DNA from: Candidatus Latescibacterota bacterium
GTDB lineage: Bacteria; Latescibacterota; UBA2968; UBA8231
DNA: 29,076 nucleotides
Direction of reading: 5' to 3'
Assembly: GCA_022819745.1 (NCBI GenBank)
Contig: JAJEGS010000019.1
Location: 1-29,076, forward strand
Positions 15,694 through 24,231 of the stretch are shown here, piece after piece; position 1 is the first letter of the stretch, and each line of letters starts with the position of its first letter. The notes under the pieces are model-generated. The model saw only the letters and a program-made list of their open reading frames with translations. It was not told the DNA's origin and ran no database searches. The position numbers and the translations under genes are program-made.

Positions 15694-16841
15694 ACTCCGT
15701 CTTGGCGACCCCAAAAAAGCGGCAGCGGACACCACTGTTCGAGTGGGGCAGCAGCCACAGGCAAGGGCAACACAAGCGAGGGCGGCAAGGGACCGCAGAT
15801 CAAACGCATGGCCGTGAGCGCATCCATCTGCAGCGCAGGTGTGGCCTCAGTCAGAACGCACTGCGCGTCGTCACCCCGCACCTCCAGCGCAACCCGACCG
15901 TATCCCGCAATCTCCACGACGACCGCGCCGTCCATCAGGGGCACTAGCGCGGCGCGCGTCCTGAGCAAGGCGTCGAGCGTCGCCGCCCAATCGAAAATCT
16001 GCCAATTGCCCGAACTCGATGCGCTCACACCTTCGCAGAGCCGGGTAAGCTTGGGCAGCAGGCGGCTCCAAGGCGGCAGCTCAAAGCTGGTATTCCCATA
16101 GCGCTGCACCCAAGCAGCAGCTATGTCTAACTCCGGCTCGCCCTCATTGACAGCTAACAGTTCGGTAACGCACGTTCGGTCGGCTTGGGCCACGAGGTAG
16201 CCGATCATGCGGCCATCGCGCGAACGAGCTACATAGGGCCGGTGCCCCCAGCTCAGAAGCAGGTTGTAGAAGCGATGCGGAGCGCGCACCCCGCGAAACG
16301 GCTGGGCGTCGTGCAGACCAATCACGCTTTGCAGGTGCGTGCGATCCTCGCGCTCAAGCGGATGAAAGTCAATCCCAAAATCGGCTGACCCCAAGACATG
16401 GCGCACATTGGTTTGGCTCAGCGTAAGCCGGTAGTACACGCCGCACTTCTCGTAGCCAAAATAGCCGTAGCGCTGGCGCTGTCCCCCCAGCCAAGACAGG
16501 TGAAAACCCTCCTCGGGCGCGACTTGGACGCAATGGGCCATGAGCTGCTGCATGTAGCCCCGACCGCGGGCGTGCGGATGGCAAGAGACGCCGCCGATGC
16601 CAGCCACGCGCAGAGTCGCACTTCCCCATCGGTACGCAAGGGGAAACAGCCCGACGATGGCGCGGATGCGGCCCCCTTCGCGCAAGCCAAAGTTCCAACT
16701 CATCTCCTCTTCCCCGCGCCGATACAAGGCCGGCAAAATGGCCTCAAAATCCCGGGGCGGCGCTTTGCCAAAGGCGAGGTTGAGGACGTCGAGGGCCTCT
16801 TCAAAGTCCTCGGCGTGCAGCCGACTGATAGCAGTGGACAC
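15690..16841 (-). CDS. GNAT acetyltransferase (Eis-like, with SCP2-type C-terminal domain)
   Basis: This is a 383-residue protein read from GTG 16841, five bases after the MsrA stop. The frame can be extended upstream, but that would lie inside MsrA and has no homology-like content. The N-terminal GNAT domain has VAGIGGVSCHPHARGRGYMQQLM, the V/IxxV..RxxGxG/A acetyl-CoA loop, followed by GFHLSWLGGQRQRYGYFGYEKCG, the usual Eis-family block. A second GNAT-like part and a C-terminal SCP2-like sheet (about 280-383) follow. Eis-type enzymes acetylate amines of small molecules or protein lysines. It is the third gene of a small-membrane-protein/MsrA/GNAT operon. Confidence 0.8.
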   Translation of the reverse strand: MSTAISRLHAEDFEEALDVLNLAFGKAPPRDFEAILPALYRRGEEEMSWNFGLREGGRIRAIVGLFPLAYRWGSATLRVAGIGGVSCHPHARGRGYMQQLMAHCVQVAPEEGFHLSWLGGQRQRYGYFGYEKCGVYYRLTLSQTNVRHVLGSADFGIDFHPLEREDRTHLQSVIGLHDAQPFRGVRAPHRFYNLLLSWGHRPYVARSRDGRMIGYLVAQADRTCVTELLAVNEGEPELDIAAAWVQRYGNTSFELPPWSRLLPKLTRLCEGVSASSSGNWQIFDWAATLDALLRTRAALVPLMDGAVVVEIAGYGRVALEVRGDDAQCVLTEATPALQMDALTAMRLICGPLPPSLVLPLPVAAAPLEQWCPLPLFWGRQDGV

Positions 16842-16846
16842 GATGC

Positions 16847-17389
16847 CTAGGCCGTCGGCTGGAGGCGGTCGGCAAACTTCTGGCGGAACGTCTGCATCTT
16901 GGGATCGATGACTATCGCGCAGTAGGGCTGGTTGGGATTGAGCCGGTAGTAGTTTTGGTGGTAATCCTCGGCCGGCCAAAAGGCGCTAGCGGGCGCAATC
17001 TCAGTCACAATCGGATCGGCCCACAGGTCGCTCGCGTCCGCAGCGGTTTTGGAGGCGACAGCCGCCGCTTGCTGCTCAGGGCTGTGGTAGAAAATCACCG
17101 AGCGGTACTGAGTGCCGCGGTCCGCTCCTTGGCGGTTGAGCGTGGTGGGGTCGTGCGTGCGCCAGAAGATGTAGAGCACGTCGTCAAAGCTGATGACCTC
17201 GGGATCGAATTGCAGTTGCACGACCTCGGCGTGGCCGGTCTGACCGCTGCAAACGGCCTCGTACGTGGGATGCTCCAACGCGCCGCCCATATAGCCAGAA
17301 ACCGCGCTGGCAACGCCTCGCAGATCTTGGTACACGGCTTCGACGCACCAAAAGCAACCCGCGCCCAAGGTGGTAGTTTCCAAACTCAT
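16847..17389 (-). CDS. msrA: Peptide methionine sulfoxide reductase A
   Basis: This is a 180-residue MsrA. The catalytic GCFWC motif places the active cysteine at C12. SGYMGG, TGHAEVVQLQFDP, the FWRTHDPTTLNRQGADRGTQY block and EDYHQNYY are all family signatures. It reduces methionine-S-sulfoxide in proteins, using thioredoxin. The start ATG 17389 has GGAGG 7 bp upstream. A much longer frame from 17839 overlaps the small membrane gene and is spurious. It overlaps the upstream small gene by 4 bp (ATGA) and is followed after 5 bp by the GNAT gene. Confidence 0.96.
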   Translation of the reverse strand: MSLETTTLGAGCFWCVEAVYQDLRGVASAVSGYMGGALEHPTYEAVCSGQTGHAEVVQLQFDPEVISFDDVLYIFWRTHDPTTLNRQGADRGTQYRSVIFYHSPEQQAAAVASKTAADASDLWADPIVTEIAPASAFWPAEDYHQNYYRLNPNQPYCAIVIDPKMQTFRQKFADRLQPTA

Positions 17390-17586
17390 TTTGCGTCCTC
17401 CATCCACTGTTTGTATTGCCGCCACGTGCCGCCCCTCGGGTGCTCCTCTAGGGTGTGGTGGACCCGCTCGTGTGCCCGGTGATTGTCCTCGACGAGGCGG
17501 CCGAGGCCGCGACCGTGTGCCCGGTGGACGAACCAGAAAACTAGCGCAAAGAAAATCAGGTATAGCCCTTTGCCAAAGTATTCCAT
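17386..17586 (-). CDS. Small membrane protein of unknown function
   Basis: This 66-residue protein starts at ATG 17586 (MEYFGKGLYLIFFALVFWF); GGAGG lies 5 bp upstream. One hydrophobic segment (about 5-20) is followed by a His- and Arg-rich soluble tail (VHRAHGRGLGRL...ERVHHTLEEHPRGG). Its stop overlaps the msrA start as ATGA, so it heads the msrA operon. I do not recognise the family. The histidines might bind metal, but that is speculation. Confidence 0.65.
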   Translation of the reverse strand: MEYFGKGLYLIFFALVFWFVHRAHGRGLGRLVEDNHRAHERVHHTLEEHPRGGTWRQYKQWMEDAK

Positions 17587-17696
17587 AGCATCCTCCAAAT
17601 GACTTTAAGGTAGGAACCTCCGCGCTCCCCGGCAACGCGCCCCGCTTGACCGACGCAGGCGGTCGCTTACCTTGAAACGCAGAAAGGAGACAACAC

Positions 17697-18620
17697 ATGT
17701 TGTACAGAGCATTTGGCCAGACGGGCTGGCAGGTCTCGGCCATCGGTTTGGGAACTTGGAACATTGGCAACCAATGGGGTCCTATCGACGAAGCCACCGC
17801 TTGGGACACCGTGCGCACGGCCTTTGACAGCGGCGTCAACCTCTTCGACGCGGCTGAGTCCTACGGCACGCCCAACGGGCTGTCCGAGGAGCGGCTGGGG
17901 CGCGCCTTAGCTGGCATCCGGCACCAAGTTTTTGTAGTCAGCAAAATCGGCAATTGGGGAGCGCGCACCGGGCAGGGCGTGCCCAAAACCACGGTCGATA
18001 TGATCCGCCTGTGCGCCCACGCTTCCTTGCACCGGCTGCGCACGGACTGGCACGACGTGCTGCTGTGCCACGACGGCAACATCGCTGATCCGTCGATTTA
18101 CTTGGATGCCTTTGCCGCGCTCGTCGAGGAAGGGCGGCTGCGGACCTTTGGCATTTCGACCAATAGCCTAGAAGTACTCCAGCGCTTCAACGCCCGAGGC
18201 GACTGCTCGGTGGTGGAGGTGGACTATTCGCTGATCAATCTCCAGCCCGAAGCCGAGCTTTTGCCCTATTGTCAAGAACACGGCATTGCCGTGCTGGTGC
18301 GGGGGCCGCTGGCCAAGGGGCTTTTGTCTGGCCGCTACACCAAGGAGTCGGTTTTTACCGACGAAATTCGGCAGTCCTTCAACGCTGGTGAGGAACAACG
18401 CGCCAAATTCGAGGCCCAGCTAGCGCACATCGAGCGCCTCGCCGAAGTCGTCGCGCCCGGCGAAGGCATGGTGGAAAAAGCCCTCCAGTACGTCATTTCC
18501 CATCCAGCCGCGCCAGTGGCCATCCCCGGTGCCAAGTCAGCGGCCCAAGCCCGCGCCAACGCCGCGGCCGGAGCACAGCTTTTGCCCGCCGATGAAATAG
18601 GAAAGTTGCGGGGAATATGA
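17697..18620 (+). CDS. Aldo/keto reductase
   Basis: This is a 307-residue aldo/keto reductase, TIM-barrel type. The tetrad is D51 and Y56 in FDAAESYG, K83 in VSKIGNW and H125 in LLCHDGN. The C-terminal AIPGAKSAAQARANAAA block is the NADPH-binding end of the AKR11/AKR12-like group. AAAGGAG precedes ATG 17697 by about 7 bp. It is not similar enough to the gene at 13298 to be a recent duplicate. It runs divergently from the msrA operon and precedes the NHL-repeat gene by 46 bp. Substrate unknown; context does not narrow it. Confidence 0.88.
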   Translation: MLYRAFGQTGWQVSAIGLGTWNIGNQWGPIDEATAWDTVRTAFDSGVNLFDAAESYGTPNGLSEERLGRALAGIRHQVFVVSKIGNWGARTGQGVPKTTVDMIRLCAHASLHRLRTDWHDVLLCHDGNIADPSIYLDAFAALVEEGRLRTFGISTNSLEVLQRFNARGDCSVVEVDYSLINLQPEAELLPYCQEHGIAVLVRGPLAKGLLSGRYTKESVFTDEIRQSFNAGEEQRAKFEAQLAHIERLAEVVAPGEGMVEKALQYVISHPAAPVAIPGAKSAAQARANAAAGAQLLPADEIGKLRGI

Positions 18621-18666
18621 ATTATCGACGCAAAAGTACATATACTATCGCAAAGAGGAGCATCCT

Positions 18667-19527
18667 ATGACCTTAGTAGGCAGCGGAGCATTCACCTATA
18701 CAGTGCAGCAGGATTGGTTTGAGTTGCCAGAGGGCTGGCGCTTTGGCTGGGTTCCGGCCGTGGCCTGCGACTCCGAAGATCGAGTCTATGTGTACAGCCG
18801 CAGCGAGCGTCCCATGGTCGTTTTCGATAGCGAGGGACGCTTCGTCGCCTCGTGGGGCGAAGAGGTGCTAAAGGACGCCCACGGCATCTTTATCGACGAC
18901 CGCGACCAAATCTGGTGCGTCGAGCGCGAAACCCACTGCGTGCGCCAGTTCACCCGCGACGGCGAGCTGCTGCTGACCTTGGGAACGCCAGACCAAGAAG
19001 GTGCAGAGGGCCAACCCTTCCGGCTGCCTACTGACTTGGCGCTCGACGCCGACGGCTATATCTACGTATCCGACGGCTACGGCAACACCTGCATCCACAA
19101 GTATTCTCCCAACGGCGAATTCATCAAGACGTGGGGCCGTCCCGGCACCGGCCCGGGGGAGTTCGATCTGCCCCACTGCGTGCGCTTCGACCAGCGCGGA
19201 CGGCTGATGGTAGCCGACCGCGCCAACAACCGCATCCAGTTCTTCGACACCGACGGCAATTACCTAGAGGAGTGGGGCGGCTTTCACCATCCCGATACGA
19301 TCTTCCTCGACGGAGATACGGTCTATGTCGCGGAACTCGACCAGCGGGTGAGCATTCTCAACCTCGACGGCGAATGGCTCGCGCAGTGGGGGTCGGGCGA
19401 GCGCATCGACGCGCCGGGAGAATTCCTCGGCTGTCCCCACGGCATCTGGATGGATTCCCACGGCGACCTCTACGTGGGGGAAGTGCAAACCGACCACCGC
19501 ATCCAAAAGTTCGTGCGGCAAACATAA
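18667..19527 (+). CDS. NHL-repeat beta-propeller protein
   Basis: This is a 286-residue protein made almost entirely of NHL repeats. Blades include GRFVASWGEEVLKDAHGIFIDDRD, then RQFTRDGELLLTLGT and ALDADGYIYVSDGYGNTCIHKYSPNGEFIKTWG, then RLMVADRANNRIQFFDTDGN, giving about six blades. Relatives include the lyase domain of peptidylglycine amidating enzymes and many uncharacterised lactonase-like proteins. No signal peptide is visible. Its stop lies 11 bp before the GTG of the redoxin gene, with the redoxin's ribosome site overlapping the stop, so the two are cotranscribed. Function unknown; a binding or hydrolase scaffold. Confidence 0.85.
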   Translation: MTLVGSGAFTYTVQQDWFELPEGWRFGWVPAVACDSEDRVYVYSRSERPMVVFDSEGRFVASWGEEVLKDAHGIFIDDRDQIWCVERETHCVRQFTRDGELLLTLGTPDQEGAEGQPFRLPTDLALDADGYIYVSDGYGNTCIHKYSPNGEFIKTWGRPGTGPGEFDLPHCVRFDQRGRLMVADRANNRIQFFDTDGNYLEEWGGFHHPDTIFLDGDTVYVAELDQRVSILNLDGEWLAQWGSGERIDAPGEFLGCPHGIWMDSHGDLYVGEVQTDHRIQKFVRQT

Positions 19528-19538
19528 GGAGGTTTACT

Positions 19539-20627
<1,089 letters not shown>

Positions 20628-20644
20628 GCGCTCATCCAAGCAAC

Positions 20645-20664
20645 ATCTGCGCTCATCTGCGGAT
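20645..20664 (+). repeat. Inverted repeat copy A flanking the DUF6029-like gene
   Basis: ATCTGCGCTCATCTGCGGAT matches the reverse complement of 22221-22240 at 18 of 20 positions. It resembles a short dispersed element (ATCTGCG...ATCTGCGGAT) seen in intergenic regions of many genomes. This copy overlaps the stop codon of the barrel gene. Confidence 0.75.
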
Positions 20665-22187
20665 CAGAAAAAGCGATTGAGCAGCCGGACTTCAACGCCC
20701 TTAAACCCTAGGACCTCATAGCAGATACCGGCCGTGCAGGCCAAGCCCGAGCGGCGCTGGCCGGCGAAAACATTGAGAATGTGGCCCTCGCCAATGTCGG
20801 CACCGATGTTGAGGCCCCGCCACCAAGTGATGCCAGAGGGATCGGCCCCGGTTTCCAACTCGTCGGAGGTGCGCTGGACCTGCACGGCGGCGGAGAGGCC
20901 GGGCGCACGGTGGATCGCTAAGGCATAATAGTGGTTAGTGTAAGGAAATGCTGAGTCGCCAAACCGCCGATCGACGTCTTGAAATTGCGCGTCGAACTCA
21001 AAGGTGTATGATCCGTCTGGAAACCACTCCCAGTGCGTGCCCAAGAGGCGGCTTTTGTCGTCGAGGAGAATCCGATTGTGGTTGAAGTCGGCAAAAAGCT
21101 GCACATCAGCGCTTTGCCCCAAGGGCGAATCCACCTGCACAAAGAATTCGCGCAGGACGTTGTCGTCGGCTACGCCCGAATCGCGGCGGCGCGTGGCGCG
21201 GGTCGCATTGGCGGTAAGGGTCTGGCCGCTGGGTAGGACGTAACTCAGTTCGGCTTGGTAGCCCTGCTCGTCATCGGCGAGCACGTCGTGCGTGATGCGG
21301 TTGAGAAGATAGGCCGAGTGCTCGCGGATCAGGGGTGGAGGATTGTTGATGTGCTCAAGGGCAAAGTCCTCGTAGTCCTTGTATTCCAAGCTCAAGCCCC
21401 ACGGCCCGGACGCCAAGGTAGCCGCCAGATACAGGGCACGGCCCAAATCGCGGTCGAGCGAAAAGAAGCGATCGAGCGCCACATCGCGCTGAGCGTACTC
21501 GCCTTGGAGATCGGCATAGACTCCGCTGAGGCCGAGGCGAGCCAGCAAAGGCGCGAGCCGCCAGCGGGCATTGAAGGCTACGGTCGTTTCTTGCCGCCTG
21601 CCGGCTGGGTAGCGGATGGTGCTAACGCCAACGTCGAAATGCGGATGCGGCTTGAACTGGAGCGAGCCAGCGTGGAGCACGTCTGGGCGGCGCTCAACCC
21701 CCTCCAAGCCGGGCGGTAGATTGCTGTTGATCGGCGCACCGCGCAACAGCAGCACCTCGGCCCGCTTGGCGCGGTAGCGCACCTGAACGCCGTCGAGATC
21801 GCGCACGATCTGGTAGCGACGACGGCTGCCCCGCACCTCGGTGATGACGCCGGGCAACTCAAAGGCGTGGAGGAGCAGGCCGCTGCCGACGATGGTGTAG
21901 AAATTGCCAACCGTGGCTTCAAAGCCACTCCGGCGGTAGGAAGCAGAGCGCTGGAGAAGCTGGCCGTAGTTGCGACTGTCAGCACTAGTGCCAAAAGTCT
22001 CGCCGCGGACCCCGACTTGGAAATCGGCGATTGCATAGTCGAGACTGAACTGGTGATAAAGCGTCCGCAAATCGCTAGGCTGCGCACCGGGCAGGTTGCC
22101 GACTTGGCCTTCGGTCAAGGCCGAAAGACGCAACTCGGCTTGGAGAGGGGCGGCCAGCAGTAGTACAAATGCGGGAACGAAGCGCAT
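20664..22187 (-). CDS. DUF6029-like outer-membrane beta-barrel protein
   Basis: This is a 507-residue exported protein. ATG 22187 opens a signal peptide (MRFVPAFVLLLAAPLQA, cleaved about residue 17); longer upstream frames lack it. The mature chain is a run of amphipathic strands with many aromatic ends, e.g. FQVGVRGETFG, then ATVGNFYTIVGSGLLLHAFELPG and VQVRYRAKRAEVLLLRGAPIN, then LSLEYKDYEDFAL. The chain ends in ...EVRLLNRFF, a terminal aromatic as expected for BAM-inserted barrels. The GSGLLLHAFE region and overall layout recall DUF6029 proteins of FCB bacteria (assignment from memory, moderate). It lies between two exported thioredoxin-fold genes and is flanked by inverted repeats. It has no known biochemical role. 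Confidence 0.7.
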   Translation of the reverse strand: MRFVPAFVLLLAAPLQAELRLSALTEGQVGNLPGAQPSDLRTLYHQFSLDYAIADFQVGVRGETFGTSADSRNYGQLLQRSASYRRSGFEATVGNFYTIVGSGLLLHAFELPGVITEVRGSRRRYQIVRDLDGVQVRYRAKRAEVLLLRGAPINSNLPPGLEGVERRPDVLHAGSLQFKPHPHFDVGVSTIRYPAGRRQETTVAFNARWRLAPLLARLGLSGVYADLQGEYAQRDVALDRFFSLDRDLGRALYLAATLASGPWGLSLEYKDYEDFALEHINNPPPLIREHSAYLLNRITHDVLADDEQGYQAELSYVLPSGQTLTANATRATRRRDSGVADDNVLREFFVQVDSPLGQSADVQLFADFNHNRILLDDKSRLLGTHWEWFPDGSYTFEFDAQFQDVDRRFGDSAFPYTNHYYALAIHRAPGLSAAVQVQRTSDELETGADPSGITWWRGLNIGADIGEGHILNVFAGQRRSGLACTAGICYEVLGFKGVEVRLLNRFF

Positions 22188-22220
22188 GGCTTGGATTCTT
22201 CCTAAATCATTCATAAGATA

Positions 22221-22240
22221 ATCCGCAGATGGACGCAGAT
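22221..22240 (-). repeat. Inverted repeat copy B flanking the DUF6029-like gene
   Basis: ATCCGCAGATGGACGCAGAT is the inverted partner of 20645-20664 (18 of 20). It lies 34 bp upstream of the barrel gene start and is followed by a further partial unit (AGACGCAGA), so the element probably extends to about 22250. Confidence 0.75.
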
Positions 22241-22260
22241 AGACGCAGAATAATAAAACA

Positions 22261-22291
22261 ACTTGACGATCCGTATCTCGAATCGTCAAGT
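22261..22291. promoter_or_regulatory. Perfect 10-bp inverted repeat in the divergent promoter region
   Basis: ACTTGACGAT (22261-22270) and ATCGTCAAGT (22282-22291) are perfect inverted copies around an 11-bp centre. They sit 41 bp upstream of the TlpA-like gene and 74 bp upstream of the divergent barrel gene. There is no T-tract, so an operator is more likely than a terminator. TTGACG in the left arm could also be a -35 box for the rightward gene, but no clear -10 follows. Confidence 0.6.
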
Positions 22292-22331
22292 CATTCAGGG
22301 TTGGTATGTTAGACGAGAACGGAGTCCGAAA

Positions 22332-22826
22332 ATGAAACCAATTTTCGCCTTGGCAACCTGCTTGCTGCTCGTCGGCTCGGCTCGCGCCGAAAAGGCACCG
22401 CAGCTCGTGCTGGAGAATCTCGACGGCTCAACCTTTTCGCTGGTGGAGGCGCTCAAAAAAGGGCCGGTGGTCTTCGACTTCTGGGCGACTTGGTGCAAGC
22501 CCTGTATCAAGGGCCTGCCCAAGCTCCAAGCTCTAGCCGAAAAATACGCCAAGCGCGGCGTCCAAGTGCTGACGATCAACGTCGATGGCCCCAGAAACCT
22601 GCCCAAGGTGCGTCCCTTTATGCAGCGCCACAAGCTCAAACTGCCGGTTCTGCTGGACAAGACCAACGAAGTACTCAAGCAGTTCCACCTAGCGGGCGTC
22701 CCAGCGACCCTGATTATTGCGGCCGACGGGACGGTGTGGTACAAGCATCAGGGGTACCGACCCGGAGACGAGCAAAAGCTCAAGGCCAAACTAGACGAAT
22801 TGCTCGGTCCTTTAGAGGACGAATAG
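22332..22826 (+). CDS. TlpA-like thioredoxin-family protein, exported
   Basis: This is a 164-residue protein. ATG 22332 gives a signal peptide (MKPIFALATCLLLVGSARA, cleaved about residue 19) and has CGGAG upstream; the frame's earlier start at 22263 would destroy the signal. The mature domain is TlpA/ResA-like: PVVFDFWATWCKPCIKGLP with the redox pair C55-x-x-C58, VLTINVDG, then the cis-proline strand AGVPATLIIAADGTVWYKHQGY. It would act in the periplasm, reducing or relaying electrons to partner thiols. It is divergent from the DUF6029-like gene. It may be an electron partner of the Sec-redoxin encoded 1.7 kb away (inference). Confidence 0.93.
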   Translation: MKPIFALATCLLLVGSARAEKAPQLVLENLDGSTFSLVEALKKGPVVFDFWATWCKPCIKGLPKLQALAEKYAKRGVQVLTINVDGPRNLPKVRPFMQRHKLKLPVLLDKTNEVLKQFHLAGVPATLIIAADGTVWYKHQGYRPGDEQKLKAKLDELLGPLEDE

Positions 22827-22844
22827 GCGATTACTCACGCCCCC

Positions 22845-24230
22845 TTATCCGCGAACGTCTATCTCGTATTGCTTGATCTTCCGCTGCAGATTTCTCCGCG
22901 TCAATTTAATCGCCTCCGCGGTCCGACTCACGTTGCCGTTGGCCTGCTCTAGGGCCCGGCGAAGAAATATCCGCTCAAACTGTTCGCGCGCCTCGTGGAA
23001 GAGCTGCTGCGGAATATCGTAGTACGCATCCTCGTCGCCATAGACCGGCTCCATCCCACCGGCAAGGGAGGTGGGCAGATGTTTGCGTTCTATCTCGTCG
23101 CCTTTGGCCACGGTCATCGCCCGCATGATCGCGTTTTCCAGTTCCCGTATATTGCCGGGCCAGTTGTATTCCTCTAAGCATTGCAGGGCCTCGCTAGCAA
23201 ACCCCTCAATGTGCTTGCCCAGTATCCCGTTGTAGCGGCTGACGAAGGAGGCACACAAGAGCGGCAGATCGCTTATACGTTCCCGCAACGGCGGTATTTC
23301 AATGGTCAGCGCGTTGATGCGGTAATAGAGATCTTCGCGGAAAGTGCCCTCCTCAATGCGGGCTTCGAGATCTTGGTGCGTGGCGGTGATAAGGCGCACA
23401 TCCACTTTCTGGGTCTGTGTCGATCCCACCGGCTCAAACTCGCCTTCCTGTATCACGCGCAAGAGCCGAATCTGCATATTGGTTTCGAGATCGCCGATCT
23501 CGTCAAGGAACAAGGTGCCGCCATCAGCCTCGGCAAAACGGCCGGCGCGGTCGCGCACCGCTCCGGTAAAGGCTCCCTTGACGTGACCGAAGAGTTCGCT
23601 CTCCATCACGCCCGGCGACAAGGCCGCGCAGTTACAGCGCACAAAAGGCTTACCTGCTCGGTCGCTGGTGCTGTGGATGGCGTTGGCCACCAGTTCCTTG
23701 CCGGTCCCGCTCTCGCCCCGAATCAGTACTGTGACCGGCGTAGGTGCTACATCCCGGATGAGTTGGTAGAGCTGCCTCATACTCTCGCTCTGGCCCACCA
23801 AGTTGCCTAATTCGCCCCGTTGCTTCTGCCGCAAGGCCTCATTTTCGGTGCGTAGGGCCTGCAACTCCAAGATGCGGTTGAGATGCGTCATCACCTCCCC
23901 GGTGTCAAAGGGCTTGGACAAGTACCCATAGGCACCGAGCTTGACGGCTTTCACCGCACTTTCCACATCCGCGTAGGCCGTCAGAATGACGACTTCTTCC
24001 CGACGTTGCTGCTTTTTGAAGATCTCCAAGAAGCCGAGGCCATCCATGCCTGGCATCCTCAAATCGAGGAGGATGAGATCGAACTCCTCGTTATTCAGCA
24101 GGGTTAGGGCCGCTTTGCCACCGGCGCAGGTAGCAACCTCTACGCCCTCGCGGCGCAACAGAATGGCCGACAAATCCAACAAGTCCTGCTCGTCATCTAC
24201 CATGAGTATTCTGCCGTTGCGTTTTTCCAT
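22845..24230 (-). CDS. NtrC-family sigma-54 response regulator
   Basis: This is a 461-residue three-domain regulator. The receiver domain (1-~125) has the acidic pair D12/D13, phospho-acceptor D56 (ILLDLRMPG), T84 and K106 (LSKPF). The AAA+ domain (about 145-375) has Walker A GESGTGKE (172-179), GAFTGA (219-224), which contacts sigma-54, and Walker B GGTLFLDEIGDL. A C-terminal Fis-type HTH (about 420-461; NVSRTAEAIKLTRRNLQRKIKQY) binds enhancers. ATG 24230 lies one base after the kinase stop, so the two are coupled. It activates sigma-54 promoters when phosphorylated. Its target is unknown; I saw no clear -24/-12 promoter upstream of the operon. Confidence 0.95.
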   Translation of the reverse strand: MEKRNGRILMVDDEQDLLDLSAILLRREGVEVATCAGGKAALTLLNNEEFDLILLDLRMPGMDGLGFLEIFKKQQRREEVVILTAYADVESAVKAVKLGAYGYLSKPFDTGEVMTHLNRILELQALRTENEALRQKQRGELGNLVGQSESMRQLYQLIRDVAPTPVTVLIRGESGTGKELVANAIHSTSDRAGKPFVRCNCAALSPGVMESELFGHVKGAFTGAVRDRAGRFAEADGGTLFLDEIGDLETNMQIRLLRVIQEGEFEPVGSTQTQKVDVRLITATHQDLEARIEEGTFREDLYYRINALTIEIPPLRERISDLPLLCASFVSRYNGILGKHIEGFASEALQCLEEYNWPGNIRELENAIMRAMTVAKGDEIERKHLPTSLAGGMEPVYGDEDAYYDIPQQLFHEAREQFERIFLRRALEQANGNVSRTAEAIKLTRRNLQRKIKQYEIDVRG

Positions 24231-24231
24231 G

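Noticed and set aside
17648..17664. 5-bp hairpin GACCG/CGGTC before the second aldo-keto reductase.
   Set aside because: The stem is short, with a 7-nt loop and no T-tract. It is not a convincing terminator or operator.
17390..17839. N-terminal extension of the msrA frame.
   Set aside because: It overlaps the small membrane gene and the divergent promoter region. MsrA homologues start at MSLETTTLGAGCFWC, and a GGAGG site sits before that ATG.
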